Counted from the first letter of the stretch, positions 1 to 8,929 are shown. The stretch: DNA of 64,000 nucleotides from Streptomyces sp. 378 (GCF_030124145.1 NZ_JASKMS010000015.1:1-64000), one strand, 5' to 3'. Translations and numbers: made by a program. The notes: generated by a model not told the origin, from the letters alone.

Positions 1-32
1 CTCCCGTTCGAGCGAAGCCGAGAACGGGGGAG
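1..32. repeat. Streptomyces-type intergenic hairpin repeat
   Basis: The arms CCCGTTC (3-9) and GAACGGG (22-28) flank the loop GAGCGAAGCCGA. On the other strand the loop reads TCGGCTTCGCTC, a core I recall as very common between Streptomyces genes. It lies just downstream of the leftward DUF202 gene and may end its transcript. The repeat family is recalled, not searched. Confidence 0.5.
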
Positions 33-75
33 CGTGCCGGGCGTCGCGACGCCGCGGAGATCCATCAGAAGCGGC

Positions 76-411
76 CTAGAGGACGAGGGCGGCGCCGCAG
101 GCCGCCATCGCCACCGTGCACAGCATCGCCGCCGTCGCGTGCCGGGGCGCGAACGCCACGGGGCTCGACGCGGCGGCGAGGATGCGGATCCGGCGGTGGG
201 CGATGCCGAGGAAGCCCAGCCACAGCACACAGCACAGAGCGCACGAGACGGCCGAGGCCGCCGACACCCCGCCGTGCAGCGCGGTCCTCACCGCGAGCAC
301 GGCGACGACCGTCCCCGACAGCGTCGTACGCCGCCACGCGAGCCGGGTCCGCTCGGGCTGCAGTCCGGGATCGCGGTCGGGGTCCCGCCGCCGTGCGGCC
401 GGGGCGCTCAC
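76..411 (-). CDS. DUF202 family small membrane protein
   Basis: A protein of about 111 residues with an Arg-rich N-terminus (LAWRRTTLSG), followed by three hydrophobic stretches, the usual build of DUF202/YidH-like inner membrane proteins. The function of the family is unknown. The GTG at 411 was chosen because it overlaps the TGA of the upstream gene as GTGA (408-411), which suggests translational coupling; a GTG at 420 is also in frame. The gene is the second of a pair of related DUF202 genes, probably arisen by duplication and likely acting together in the membrane. Confidence 0.75.
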   Translation of the reverse strand: MSAPAARRRDPDRDPGLQPERTRLAWRRTTLSGTVVAVLAVRTALHGGVSAASAVSCALCCVLWLGFLGIAHRRIRILAAASSPVAFAPRHATAAMLCTVAMAACGAALVL

Positions 412-800
412 CCCTCCCACCCCACGAGCACCACCAGGACCATGGCGACCGCCACGACGGCGACGACGAGGCTCAGCAGGGCCGGGAACCGCGACACCGG
501 CAGATCCTCACCCCGGCGCATGGCCCGCTCGCAGCGCACCCAGTGGTTGACGGCCCGCAGCGAGCAGAGCACGCCCGCCGCCAGCAGGGCGAGCGCCAGC
601 CCGACCCGCCAGCCCCAGCGCAGATCCGGCAGGAACTGGTCCACGGCGAAGCCGCCGCCGATCAGCGCGAGCGCGGTGCGCAGCCAGGCGAGGAAGGTGC
701 GTTCGTTCGCCAGGGAGAACCGGTAGTCGGGCGTCTCGCCGTCCTCCCGGACCTCGGCGGGCGCGAACCACAATCGGACGTTCCGCACGAACTCGATCAC
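408..800 (-). CDS. DUF202 (YidH-like) membrane protein
   Basis: The 130-residue product begins MIEFVRNVRLWFAP and carries the DUF202 hallmark SLANERTFLAWLRTALALIG, followed by two more hydrophobic helices. The GTG start at 800 was chosen because similarity to YidH-type proteins begins there; the open frame continues upstream as Arg/Gly-rich shadow sequence. It is co-transcribed with the next DUF202 gene, sharing a 4-base overlap. No catalytic residues are known for the family, so the role is unassigned. Confidence 0.85.
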   Translation of the reverse strand: MIEFVRNVRLWFAPAEVREDGETPDYRFSLANERTFLAWLRTALALIGGGFAVDQFLPDLRWGWRVGLALALLAAGVLCSLRAVNHWVRCERAMRRGEDLPVSRFPALLSLVVAVVAVAMVLVVLVGWEG

Positions 801-838
801 GTGCGCGACCCTACCCGGGAGCCCGGCCCGGCTCCGCG

Positions 839-1354
839 TCAGCCGGCCGACCGGAACGCCTTGAGCCGCTCGTACGCCGCCAGGCCGTCCGGCACCCACT
901 CCCAGTCGTCCAGGCGCCGCTCGACCTCCCTCTCGGGCAGGAAGTCGTACCAGGCCACCTCTTCGGCCTGCGGCTGTACGGGAAGCTCGCAGCGAACCTC
1001 GTAGACCGCCGACCACCAGCTCTGTCCGGAGCCGTTGTCGTAGAGGAACCTGAAGAGGTGCCGGGGCAGGGGGAGGCCGGTCACGCCCAGTTCCTCCTCG
1101 GCCTCCCGCAGGGCCGCGGTGTCGTAGGACTCGCCCGCGCCGACGACTCCGCCGACGAACATGTCGTACAGGGAGGGGAAGACCAGCTTGGTGGGCGTGC
1201 GCCGGTGCACGAAGACGCGGCCCCGGGCGTCCCGGGCCTGGACGAACACGCAGCGGTGGCGCAGGCCCCGGGCGTAGACCTCACCGCGCGGAAACCGCCC
1301 GACGACCCGGTCGTTCTCGTCGACGATGTCGAGGATCTCGTCAGCAGCGCTCAT
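839..1354 (-). CDS. Nudix hydrolase
   Basis: This 171-residue protein has a complete Nudix box at residues 69-90: G, then E75, then R83-E84, then E87-E88 and G90. That motif binds Mg2+ and hydrolyses a nucleoside diphosphate linked to another moiety. The layout resembles isopentenyl-diphosphate isomerase-like and YfcD-type Nudix proteins (DEILDIVDENDRVVG at the start), so the substrate cannot be named from sequence. The ATG at 1354 is preferred to the one at 1366 because family similarity starts at MSAADEIL. It is followed by its own short gap before the DUF202 pair. Confidence 0.85.
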   Translation of the reverse strand: MSAADEILDIVDENDRVVGRFPRGEVYARGLRHRCVFVQARDARGRVFVHRRTPTKLVFPSLYDMFVGGVVGAGESYDTAALREAEEELGVTGLPLPRHLFRFLYDNGSGQSWWSAVYEVRCELPVQPQAEEVAWYDFLPEREVERRLDDWEWVPDGLAAYERLKAFRSAG

Positions 1355-1399
1355 GCCCTCATCCAAGCAGGGCGCGTGCCCGCCGTGGGCCGCGGTCCG

Positions 1400-2305
1400 T
1401 CAGGGCGAGGCGGGGCTCACCGCGGGTGCGGCCACCCGTGCCCGCTCCGGTGCCCCCTGCGGCATCGCCGGATGCAGACCCAGCAGCACGATCCCGGCGA
1501 CCACGGCCAGCAGACCACCGGCCTCCCAGCCCAGGGCCGCCGCGTCGGTGCGCAGCCGGTCGCCCAGGAAGCCGACGCCGCAGACGATCCCGGCGAGCGG
1601 CTGGGCCGCGGTCAGGGCCGGCAGCGACGCGCGCAGGGACGCGGTCTCGAACGCGCTCTGCACGAGGACCAGCCCGGTGACGCCCAGCGCGAGCACCGCG
1701 TACGGCTCCCAGCCGGTGAGCAGCGCGGCGAGGCCGCCCTCGGAGACCTTCTGCCCGCTGACCCGGGTCAGCGCGTCCTGCACGCCGTAGAGCAGCCCGG
1801 CGGCCAGTGCCAGCAGCACCGGGCCGGAGCTCAGCCGGGACCGCCTGCCGTGGGCCGTCAGCAGCAGGGCGAGACCGATCATGACCCCGATGATCACCCA
1901 TTGCCGTACCGGATCGGACGTCGCGGCACCGCCCTCCGGCCGGCCCGCCACGATGAACGCGGTCACCCCGCCCGCCAGCAGGAAGAGGCCGGCCCAGCCC
2001 TGGCGGCCCAGCGGCTGCCGGGTCTGCCGGCGGGAGAGGGCGAGCGCGAAGAGCAGGTTCGTCGCGAGCAGCGGCTCCACGAGCGACAGCTCACCCTGCC
2101 CCAGTGCGGCGGCGCCGAGCCCCATGCCGACCACCATCAGCGCGATGCCGCCGAGCCAGCGCGGCACCTTCGCGAGGTCGATCAGCAGCCGGAAGGAGAG
2201 GAAGTCGCTCAGCGGGGCCCGCTGAGCCGCGTTCTGCTGGAGGACGAATCCGAAGCCCAGACAGCACGCGGCGCCCAGGGCGAGCGCCAGAACTACAACC
2301 GACAC
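1400..2305 (-). CDS. DMT-superfamily (EamA-like) transporter
   Basis: The 301-residue protein is almost entirely hydrophobic, with about nine to ten helices in two halves, and starts with MSVVVLALALGAACCLGFGF. The repeat-half layout and the motif SLVEPLLATNLLFALALS fit the drug/metabolite transporter superfamily. The substrate is unknown. It is the first gene of the leftward group that continues into the Nudix and DUF202 genes, and it diverges from the gene at 2654 across a 348-base gap. Confidence 0.8.
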   Translation of the reverse strand: MSVVVLALALGAACCLGFGFVLQQNAAQRAPLSDFLSFRLLIDLAKVPRWLGGIALMVVGMGLGAAALGQGELSLVEPLLATNLLFALALSRRQTRQPLGRQGWAGLFLLAGGVTAFIVAGRPEGGAATSDPVRQWVIIGVMIGLALLLTAHGRRSRLSSGPVLLALAAGLLYGVQDALTRVSGQKVSEGGLAALLTGWEPYAVLALGVTGLVLVQSAFETASLRASLPALTAAQPLAGIVCGVGFLGDRLRTDAAALGWEAGGLLAVVAGIVLLGLHPAMPQGAPERARVAAPAVSPASP

Positions 2306-2653
2306 GCGGTGTACCTCGATCGTCAGGTCGGGTCACGGTTGCGTAGGGGCCGACAGTACCGGCCGGCTCCGCCCGGCGCGCCCGTACGTCATGCCATCGT
2401 CGGGGGCGATGACAGCCCGCGCCATGACGTGGGTCACAAAGGGCGAAAGGGAAAAATCGGATCACTGTCACGTCGGCCTCCCCTGCCTGTCGGGTCACAA
2501 TTCGCTCACGAGTAACGGCAGTTGACGCGTGTAACGTCCTTGCGGCCCTTGACGGCGACCCTTGGCTGCGGCTTGGCTGTGTGTGATCAGTTCATGGCGC
2601 TGCGCTCATACGCGCTCCCTCTGCCGCCGTGAGCCGGAACACAAGAAGAGCGC
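2306..2653. other. Divergent intergenic region
   Basis: 348 bases without a gene between the leftward DMT transporter and the rightward hypothetical gene. It should hold two divergent promoters. A slightly AT-richer stretch around 2440-2460 (tcacaaagggcgaaa) is the only visible compositional break. No RNA gene, clear inverted repeat or known operator was found. Confidence 0.5.
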
Positions 2654-3625
2654 GTGAGGAAGTTCGCGGTGTCCCCACCCCCGCCTCCCCTCGGCCGCGG
2701 CCGCGGCCGCAGACGTGCGGCGCAGGCCTTCGACGAGGCCCTCGACGACGCCGACCTCGTGGCCGCCCGTGCCGCACTGGCACAGGGCCGCTGGCAGAGC
2801 GCCCGTTCCCTGCTGGCGCACACCGGCGACGACTGGGACCGGCGGGGCCACCGCGTCACCGTCCTCGCGCGCGAGTCCTACTGCGCCGCATGGGCCCGGG
2901 AGTGGCTGCTCGCCGAACCCGAGTCCGCCGACGCCTCCGTGCTGCTCGCCCTCGCCGAGGTCCGGCGCGTCCTGCACGGCAAGGCCAAGCCGGTCCGCGC
3001 CCGCGAGCACTGCCAGGCCGCCGCGGCCCGTGCCCCCGCCGACCCCACCCCGTGGCTGGGCCTGCTCATGCTGGAGTGCGCGGTCGGCAGCGACCAGGAC
3101 GTGATCCGCGGCTTCGAAGCGGTCCGCGGCCGGTACGCCGACCACCACCACGCCCACCACCTGATGGTCGCCCGGCTCGCCGACCGCCGCACCGAGGCCG
3201 GCCCGGACCCGCTGCACGAGGTCTACGACTTCGCCAACTGGGCCGCCGAACAGGCACCCGCCGACTCCCCGCTCGCGATCCTGCCGGTCATCGCGCACGC
3301 CGAGCGCTACCGCGTGCTGGCCGCCGCCGGACACGAACCCGCCGACCCGGCCGCCTCCGGCCACTGGGCGGGGCGCCGCGCCCGGCAGGTCATGAAGGCC
3401 GCCTTCGACTGGTGGCTGGAGTGGGAGCTGGAGGGACACCCGCGGCGGCTGGTCGACCTGAACTTCCTCGCCCACGCCAAGGTCTGCGAGGGACGGGGCG
3501 CCGAGGCCGCCGCCCTGTTCCACCGGATCGGCCGCTACGCGACCCCCGCCCCCTGGTCGTACCCGGACCGCGACCCGCACACCGCCTTCGCCGCCGCCCG
3601 CGCCGGCGCGCTCGGCACGGCCTGA
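2654..3625 (+). CDS. Hypothetical protein, helical-repeat type
   Basis: A 323-residue soluble protein rich in Ala and Arg, with repeated helix-pair-like segments (for example AAAARAPADPTPWLGLLMLE) that resemble degenerate TPR repeats. No signal peptide, membrane helix or catalytic motif is seen. The GTG at 2654 has the purine stretch AAGAAGAG just upstream. The gene precedes an APC permease by 35 bases in the same direction, so the two may be co-transcribed. I do not recognise a function; it resembles uncharacterised proteins conserved in Streptomyces. Confidence 0.7.
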   Translation: MRKFAVSPPPPPLGRGRGRRRAAQAFDEALDDADLVAARAALAQGRWQSARSLLAHTGDDWDRRGHRVTVLARESYCAAWAREWLLAEPESADASVLLALAEVRRVLHGKAKPVRAREHCQAAAARAPADPTPWLGLLMLECAVGSDQDVIRGFEAVRGRYADHHHAHHLMVARLADRRTEAGPDPLHEVYDFANWAAEQAPADSPLAILPVIAHAERYRVLAAAGHEPADPAASGHWAGRRARQVMKAAFDWWLEWELEGHPRRLVDLNFLAHAKVCEGRGAEAAALFHRIGRYATPAPWSYPDRDPHTAFAAARAGALGTA

Positions 3626-3660
3626 CACCCCCGCCCCGAAGAGTGAGGACGCTTACCCCG

Positions 3661-5196
3661 ATGACCACGGACAGTTCGAGAACGAGCCCAGCCGCATCCG
3701 GCGGCATCAGTACGTTCAAGGGGCAGGAGCGCGCCCTGCGCGCCGACCGGCTCGGGACCGGAGGGCTGCTGCTCTCCGTCCTCGCCGCGACCGCCCCCCT
3801 CATGGTGGTCGCGGGTGTCATGCCCACTACATTCGCGGTGATGGGCATCGTCGGCCAGCCGCTGCTCTTCGTCCTCCTCGGCATCGTCCTGATCCTGTTC
3901 AGCGTCGGTTACGCCGAGATGAGCCGCCACGTCCACAACGCGGGCGCCTTCTACGCGTACGTCTCCCGGGGCCTCGGCGGCACCGCCGGCGCGAGCGCCG
4001 CCCTGGTGGCCCTCGTCGCCTACAACGCGCTCCAGGTCGGCATCTACGGCATCTTCGGCTTCGAGGTCTCCGGCCTCCTCGCCACCTACGCCGACGTGGA
4101 CATCGCCTGGTGGATACCGGCCCTCGTGGCCGCGCTCGCCGTCGGGCTGCTGGGCTGGCTCAAGATCGACGTCAATGCCCGGGTGCTGGGCGTGCTGCTG
4201 GTCATCGAGGTGCTCCTGGTCGTCATCTTCGACATCGCCGCGATCGCCGACCCCGCCAAGGAGGGCCTGTCCCTGCACGCCTTCAACCCGGACACCCTCA
4301 CCGGCGCCGGCGTCGGCACCGCGCTGTGCTTCTGCATCGCCGCGTTCCTCGGCTTCGAGCAGGCCCCGGTGTACGCGGAGGAGACCAGCCGCCCGCACGT
4401 CCTGGTGCCGCGCGTGATGTTCCTCGCCGTCGGCGGGGTCGCCGTCTTCTTCGCGCTGAGCAGCTGGGCCCTCACCGTGGCCACCGGCCCCTCCGCCATC
4501 GTCGGCACATCCCAGAAGCAGAGCGCGGGGCTGCTGTTCTTCCTCACCGAGTCCCGCCTCGGCGGCACCTTCACGGACGTCCTGCACGTCCTGTTCGTCA
4601 CCGGCATGTTCGCCGCGCTGCTCAGCTTCCACAACGTCGTCGCCCGCTACGCCTTCGCCATGGGCCGCGAAGGCCTGCTGCCCGCCGCCTTCGGCCGCAC
4701 CAGCGGCAGCAGCGGCGCCCCGGGCACCGGCTCGCTGCTCCAGACCGCCGTGGCCGTGGTGGTCGTGGCCGCCTTCGCGGTCGCCGACGACAAGCCGGCC
4801 GGCGACCCGACCACACCCGTCCTGCAGCTGTTCACCTGGTTCGGCAACATCGGCGCCCTCGGCGTGATCGTGCTGATGGCGGCGGCGTCCCTGTCCGTCG
4901 TCGTCTTCTTCGTCCGCCGCGGCGCCGCCGGCGCCCAGGCCTGGCGGCTGGTCACGTCCGCGCTGGCGGGCATCGCCCTGCTGGTGATCGCCGTCTACAC
5001 GGTGAAGGACTTCGAGGTGCTGGTCGGCGCCGGCCCCGACTCGTCGCTGAGCTGGGTGCTGCCCGGCGTCATCGGCCTCGCCGCGCTCGCCGGTGTGGTC
5101 CTCGGCCTGGTGCTGCGCGCCCGCGCCCCCGAGAAGCACGCCCGGATCGGCCTCGGCAACGAGGCGTTCCAGCTGGACAAGGCGGCCTCCTCCTGA
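3661..5196 (+). CDS. APC-family amino acid permease
   Basis: A 511-residue integral membrane protein with about twelve hydrophobic helices. Features of the amino acid-polyamine-organocation superfamily are present: an N-terminal GTGGLLLSVLAATAPLMVVAG helix, GAFYAYVSRGLGG in the second to third helix, and GFEQAPVYAEE near helix 6. The substrate is likely an amino acid or amine but cannot be specified. The ATG at 3661 is chosen because the open frame further upstream is an alternative reading of the preceding gene. It lies 35 bases after that gene. Confidence 0.88.
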   Translation: MTTDSSRTSPAASGGISTFKGQERALRADRLGTGGLLLSVLAATAPLMVVAGVMPTTFAVMGIVGQPLLFVLLGIVLILFSVGYAEMSRHVHNAGAFYAYVSRGLGGTAGASAALVALVAYNALQVGIYGIFGFEVSGLLATYADVDIAWWIPALVAALAVGLLGWLKIDVNARVLGVLLVIEVLLVVIFDIAAIADPAKEGLSLHAFNPDTLTGAGVGTALCFCIAAFLGFEQAPVYAEETSRPHVLVPRVMFLAVGGVAVFFALSSWALTVATGPSAIVGTSQKQSAGLLFFLTESRLGGTFTDVLHVLFVTGMFAALLSFHNVVARYAFAMGREGLLPAAFGRTSGSSGAPGTGSLLQTAVAVVVVAAFAVADDKPAGDPTTPVLQLFTWFGNIGALGVIVLMAAASLSVVVFFVRRGAAGAQAWRLVTSALAGIALLVIAVYTVKDFEVLVGAGPDSSLSWVLPGVIGLAALAGVVLGLVLRARAPEKHARIGLGNEAFQLDKAASS

Positions 5197-5283
5197 CGAG
5201 GCCCGCGTAAGAAGTGGTTACGGAAATCTGACGAGCACCCGCGATCCCTGTCGCACCGGGGCCGCGGGTGCTCGAATGGGCAC

Positions 5284-6033
5284 GTGAACGAGGACGTACA
5301 CCAGGGTGTGAACGACGAACACCCCGAAGAGCGGGGCACCCCGATCGGCCGTCGCGTCTTCCTCGGCACCCTCGCCCTGGGAGCCGTCGGCGTGGTCGCC
5401 GCACCCCCGCTGCAACGCGGGCTGGAGGGCTTCCTCGGCGGCGCGGCCGACAAGGACCCCACCGGCCTGACCGGCCTGCTCCCGAACGGCGGCGGCTTCC
5501 GCTACTACTCGGTCGCCTCGTCCGTCCCGCGCAAGAACGCCCGCAGCTACCGCCTCACCGTGGACGGCCTGGTCGACCGCCCCACGACCTACACCCTCGA
5601 CGGCCTCAAGGCCCTGCCCCAGACCCGCATGGTCCGCGACGTCCAGTGCGTCACGGGCTGGCGCGTCCCCGACACCCCCTTCGAGGGCGTACGTCTGTCC
5701 CGGATCCTGGACGCGGCCCGGGTCCGCCCCACGGCCAAGGCCGTCCGCTTCACCTGCTTCGACGGCACGTACACCGAGAGCCTCACCCTCGACCAGGCCC
5801 GCCGCGCCGACGTCCTGGTCGCCCTGCGCATGCAGGACAAGGACCTCGGCCACTCCCACGGAGGCCCCGTCCGCCTCTACGTGGCGCCCATGTACTTCTA
5901 CAAGTCCGCCAAGTGGCTCTCCGGCATCACCGTCACCGACGAGGTCCGGCCGGGCTACTGGGAGGAGCGCGGCTACGACGTCGACGCCTGGGTGGGCCGC
6001 TCGAACGGACGGGACGATGAGCCTACGAGCTGA
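5284..6033 (+). CDS. Molybdopterin-dependent oxidoreductase (MsrP/sulfite oxidase-like)
   Basis: A 249-residue protein of the oxidoreductase molybdopterin-binding family. It has a twin-arginine-type signal (GRRVFLGTLALGAVG, residues about 22-36), so it is probably exported folded by Tat. The molybdenum ligand is Cys122 in VQCVTGW. The family oxidises or reduces small sulfur or related substrates, and members like MsrP repair methionine sulfoxide; the exact substrate is unknown. The stop overlaps the following cytochrome b gene by 17 bases, so the two very likely make one membrane-linked enzyme. Start is GTG at 5284. Confidence 0.85.
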   Translation: MNEDVHQGVNDEHPEERGTPIGRRVFLGTLALGAVGVVAAPPLQRGLEGFLGGAADKDPTGLTGLLPNGGGFRYYSVASSVPRKNARSYRLTVDGLVDRPTTYTLDGLKALPQTRMVRDVQCVTGWRVPDTPFEGVRLSRILDAARVRPTAKAVRFTCFDGTYTESLTLDQARRADVLVALRMQDKDLGHSHGGPVRLYVAPMYFYKSAKWLSGITVTDEVRPGYWEERGYDVDAWVGRSNGRDDEPTS

Positions 6034-6640
6034 CGCGCCGTCGGCCACGGCCGATGTGCGCCGCTTCACCCCTGCGCAGCGCTGGATCCACCGCACCACG
6101 GCCGCGCTGATGGGCCTCTGCGTCGTCACCGCGGCCTGCCTCTACATCCCCCAGCTCGCCGAACTCGTCGGCCGCCGCGCGCTCGTCGTCACCCTGCACC
6201 AGTGGTCGGGCCTCGCCCTGCCCGTCCCCGTCCTGGCCGGACTCGCCTCCCGCGCCTTCCGCGCCGACCTCGGCCGCCTCAACCGCTTCGGCCCGCACGA
6301 CCGCACCTGGCTGCGCGCCGCCCTGCACCGCGACAAGCGCCACGCGTCGCGCCCCGCCGCCAAGTTCAACGCCGGCCAGAAGATCTACGCGACCTGGATC
6401 GCCGGCGCCACACTGGTCATGCTCGCCACCGGCCTGATGATGTGGTTCACCCACCTCACCCCGATCCTCTGGCGCACCAGCGCCACCTTCGTCCACGACT
6501 GGCTGGCCCTCACCATCGGCATCGTCCTGGCCGGCCACATCGGCATGGCCCTGGCGGACCCGGAGTCCAGAAGGGGCATGCGCACGGGCAGGGTGAGCAG
6601 AGACTGGGCGAACCGGGAGCACTCCTTGTGGCGCCCGTAA
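6017..6640 (+). CDS. Cytochrome b-type membrane subunit
   Basis: This 207-residue protein has four hydrophobic helices and well-placed histidines (RWIHRTTAAL, TLHQWSG, FVHDWLALTIG, GHIGMAL) typical of di-heme cytochrome b subunits of the formate dehydrogenase gamma / Ni-Fe hydrogenase type. It would pass electrons between the quinone pool and the periplasm-facing molybdoenzyme encoded just upstream, with which it overlaps by 17 bases. The ATG at 6017 is the only good start. The pair is functionally like MsrP-MsrQ but the membrane partner is from a different family. Confidence 0.83.
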   Translation: MSLRADAPSATADVRRFTPAQRWIHRTTAALMGLCVVTAACLYIPQLAELVGRRALVVTLHQWSGLALPVPVLAGLASRAFRADLGRLNRFGPHDRTWLRAALHRDKRHASRPAAKFNAGQKIYATWIAGATLVMLATGLMMWFTHLTPILWRTSATFVHDWLALTIGIVLAGHIGMALADPESRRGMRTGRVSRDWANREHSLWRP

Positions 6641-6660
6641 GCACGTCGCCCTGAGGGGTC

Positions 6661-6887
6661 CACCGAGGCCGCCGATGATCCGTCGGTCACATCGCACGCG
6701 GCCGTGTGCACCCGGTCGCCCGGAAGCTCGGCGGCGGCCTCGGCGAGCCGGTCCTGGTCGCGCCCGTTCAGGACGACCGGGCAGCCGGCCCCGCCAGACC
6801 GCGCGCGAGGGCGAGTCCGATGCCCCGGCCGGAGCCGGTGACCAGGGCCGTACGGCCGCCGATGCCGAAGAGGGGATGAGCCGTCAT
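6661..6887 (-). pseudogene. Truncated, frameshifted SDR (gluconate 5-dehydrogenase remnant)
   Basis: Reading leftward from ATG 6887 gives MTAHPLFGIGGRTALVTG, the start of a short-chain dehydrogenase with its nucleotide-binding TGSGRGIG motif. At about 6785-6793 the frame breaks: one missing base restores the SDR consensus GLAGAGCPVVLNGRD followed by RLAEAAAELPGD and ACDVTD. Similarity ends near 6661, about 75 codons into a family of about 255, so the catalytic Ser-Tyr-Lys part is gone. It starts 13 bases after gntP in the same direction, which fits a former third gene of the gluconate operon (idnO-like). A single-base sequencing error would explain the frameshift but not the truncation. Confidence 0.8.
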
Positions 6888-6900
6888 CGCCGCGACTCTC

Positions 6901-8298
6901 CTAGATCACCAGGGACAACAGCAGGACGAGGCCGCCGGCGACCACCGAGATGATCGTCTCCATGACGGACCAGGTCTTGATGTTCTGGCCGACACTCAGC
7001 CCGAAGTACTCCTTCACCATCCAGAACCCGGCGTCGTTGACATGGCTGAAGAAGAGCGAGCCGGCGCCTATGGCGAGGACCAGCAGGGCGGCGTGCGTGC
7101 TCGACATGTCGGCCGCCAGCGGGGCGACCAGACCGGCCGCCGAAACCGTGGCCACCGTCGCCGAACCCGTCGCCAGACGGATCACCACCGCGATCAGCCA
7201 GGCCAGCAGCAACGCCGGGATGGACCAGTTCTCGGAGATGTCCAGGACCATCCGGCCCACACCGGTGTCGATCAGCGTCTGCTTGAAGCCGCCACCCGCG
7301 CCGACGATCAGCAGGATGCCCGCGATCGGCATGAGGCTCTTCTCGACGAGCGGCGAGATCCGCTCCTTGGAGAAACCGGCGGGCCGCAGCAGCGTGAAGA
7401 TGCCGACCAGTACCGAGACGAGCAGGGCGATCATCGGGGCGCCGATGACGTCGAAGACGCGCTGCACCGGGTTCTCGGGGTCGTCCACGACGATGTCGAC
7501 CAGCGCCTTGGCGAGCATGAGGATCACCGGAAGCAGCACCGTGAAGAGCGTGGCACCGAACCCGGGGCGCCTGTCGAGCTCCCCGGAGGCGCGCTGCGGG
7601 ATCATCTTCTCGGGGGCCGGCACGTCCACCCAGCGGGCCGCGTACTTGGAGAACACCGGACCGGCGATGATCACCGTGGGTATGGCGACGAGGACGCCGA
7701 GCGCCAGCGTGATGCCGAGGTCGGCCCCGACCGCGTCGATCGCGACCAGCGGACCGGGGTGCGGCGGCACCAGTCCGTGCATCACGGACAGGCCCGCGAG
7801 CGCCGGAATGCCGATGCGCATCAGCGAGTAGTTGCCGCGCTTGGCGACCATCAGCACCACCGGGATCAGCAGCACGATGCCGACCTCGAAGAACAGCGGC
7901 AGCCCGATCACCGAGGCGATCAGCACCATCGCCCACGGCATCGACCGCCCGCCGGCCTTGGCGAGGATGGTGTCGACGATCTGGTCGGCGCCGCCGGAGT
8001 CCGCGAGCATCTTGCCGAGGATCGCCCCGAGGGCGATCAGCACACCGACACCGGCGACCGTGGAACCGAGGCCGGCGCTGAAGCTGAGGAGCACCTTGTC
8101 CAGCGGCGCCCCGGCGATCGCTCCGAGCGCCAGCGACCCGATGGTCAGCGACAGGAAGGCGTGCAGCTTGAACTTGGTGATGAGCAGGACGATGACGGCG
8201 ATGCCCGCCAGGACGGCGATGCCCAGCTGAGCGTGACCGGCCGAGGTGATCGGCTCGGGTGCGTCCGCTGCCAGCATCTCGACGCTGAGTCTGGTCAC
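6901..8298 (-). CDS. gntP: Gluconate:H+ symporter, GntP family
   Basis: A 465-residue protein with about twelve to fourteen hydrophobic helices. Family signatures include GLGSTVAGVGVLIALGAILGK, ADSGGADQI and HGLVPPHPGPLVA. GntP proteins import gluconate with protons. The GTG start at 8298 follows gntK by 54 bases, and a decayed SDR follows, so this is the transporter of a gluconate operon. The divergent GntR regulator at 9009 is the likely repressor, released by gluconate. Uptake plus GntK still allows a pathway without the lost 5-dehydrogenase. Confidence 0.92.
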   Translation of the reverse strand: MTRLSVEMLAADAPEPITSAGHAQLGIAVLAGIAVIVLLITKFKLHAFLSLTIGSLALGAIAGAPLDKVLLSFSAGLGSTVAGVGVLIALGAILGKMLADSGGADQIVDTILAKAGGRSMPWAMVLIASVIGLPLFFEVGIVLLIPVVLMVAKRGNYSLMRIGIPALAGLSVMHGLVPPHPGPLVAIDAVGADLGITLALGVLVAIPTVIIAGPVFSKYAARWVDVPAPEKMIPQRASGELDRRPGFGATLFTVLLPVILMLAKALVDIVVDDPENPVQRVFDVIGAPMIALLVSVLVGIFTLLRPAGFSKERISPLVEKSLMPIAGILLIVGAGGGFKQTLIDTGVGRMVLDISENWSIPALLLAWLIAVVIRLATGSATVATVSAAGLVAPLAADMSSTHAALLVLAIGAGSLFFSHVNDAGFWMVKEYFGLSVGQNIKTWSVMETIISVVAGGLVLLLSLVI

Positions 8299-8352
8299 GG
8301 TGGTTCCCTTGTGTTGGGGAGGAGGGGAGAGGGAGGGAGAAGGCGCCGGGGG

Positions 8353-8871
8353 TTACCGGGAGGGCTCGGGGAGGGCCGCCAGGGCGTGCGCCGCCCGTTC
8401 GGTGATCTCCTCCGGGCCGCCCGCGACATCCACACCGATTCCCGCCTCGTCCGCCTCAAGGGGCTGGAGCGTGGCGAACTGGGAGTCGAGCAGTGCCGTG
8501 GGCATGAAGTGCCCCTGCCGGTGTGACATCCGGTCCTCGATCAGCGCGCGGTCACCCGTGAGGTGTACGAAGACCACGCCGGGAGCCGCGGCCCGCAGCC
8601 GGTCGCGGTACGACCGCTTCAGCGCCGAGCAGCTGACCACCCCGCCGAGCCCGGCCCGCCCGTGCGCCCACGCGCCGATGGCGTCGAGCCAGGGCAGGCG
8701 GTCCTCGTCGGTGAGCGCGGTACCGGCCGACATCTTGGCGATGTTGGCCGACGGGTGGAAGTCGTCGCCCTCGGCGTACGGAACGCCGAGCCGGGCCGCG
8801 AGCAGGGGACCGATGGTGGTCTTGCCGGTGCCCGCTACGCCCATGACCACGACGACATGGGGGGTGTTCAT
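8353..8871 (-). CDS. gntK: Gluconokinase
   Basis: A 172-residue P-loop kinase with Walker A GVAGTGKT at residues 11-18, the substrate motif EGDDFHPSANIAKM and the ALKRSYRDRLR segment, all typical of thermoresistant GntK/IdnK gluconokinases. It phosphorylates gluconate to 6-phosphogluconate with ATP, feeding the pentose phosphate pathway. The ATG at 8871 is chosen over one 60 bases upstream because the family starts a few residues before the P-loop. It is the first gene of the operon gntK-gntP and lies next to two inverted repeats likely to be regulator sites. Confidence 0.92.
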   Translation of the reverse strand: MNTPHVVVVMGVAGTGKTTIGPLLAARLGVPYAEGDDFHPSANIAKMSAGTALTDEDRLPWLDAIGAWAHGRAGLGGVVSCSALKRSYRDRLRAAAPGVVFVHLTGDRALIEDRMSHRQGHFMPTALLDSQFATLQPLEADEAGIGVDVAGGPEEITERAAHALAALPEPSR

Positions 8872-8897
8872 CGCTGCCTCACTGTCTGCTGTCCGAG

Positions 8898-8916
8898 GTC
8901 GACACCTGATGTCGAC
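8898..8916. promoter_or_regulatory. Perfect inverted repeat, candidate operator
   Basis: GTCGACA (8898-8904) and TGTCGAC (8910-8916) form a perfect 7-bp inverted repeat around a 5-base spacer, 26 bases upstream of the gntK start and in the divergent gntK-gntR promoter region. A dimeric regulator could bind here. Whether it is GntR is inference. Confidence 0.5.
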
Positions 8917-8929
8917 GCAACTGAAACCC

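Noticed and set aside
2629..3660. An N-terminal extension of the APC permease by about 344 codons
   Set aside because: This part is Arg/Pro-rich shadow sequence of the gene at 2654; the permease fold starts at 3661.
7042..8526. A 494-codon plus-strand frame across gntP and gntK
   Set aside because: Shadow of two genes with intact transporter and kinase motifs on the minus strand.
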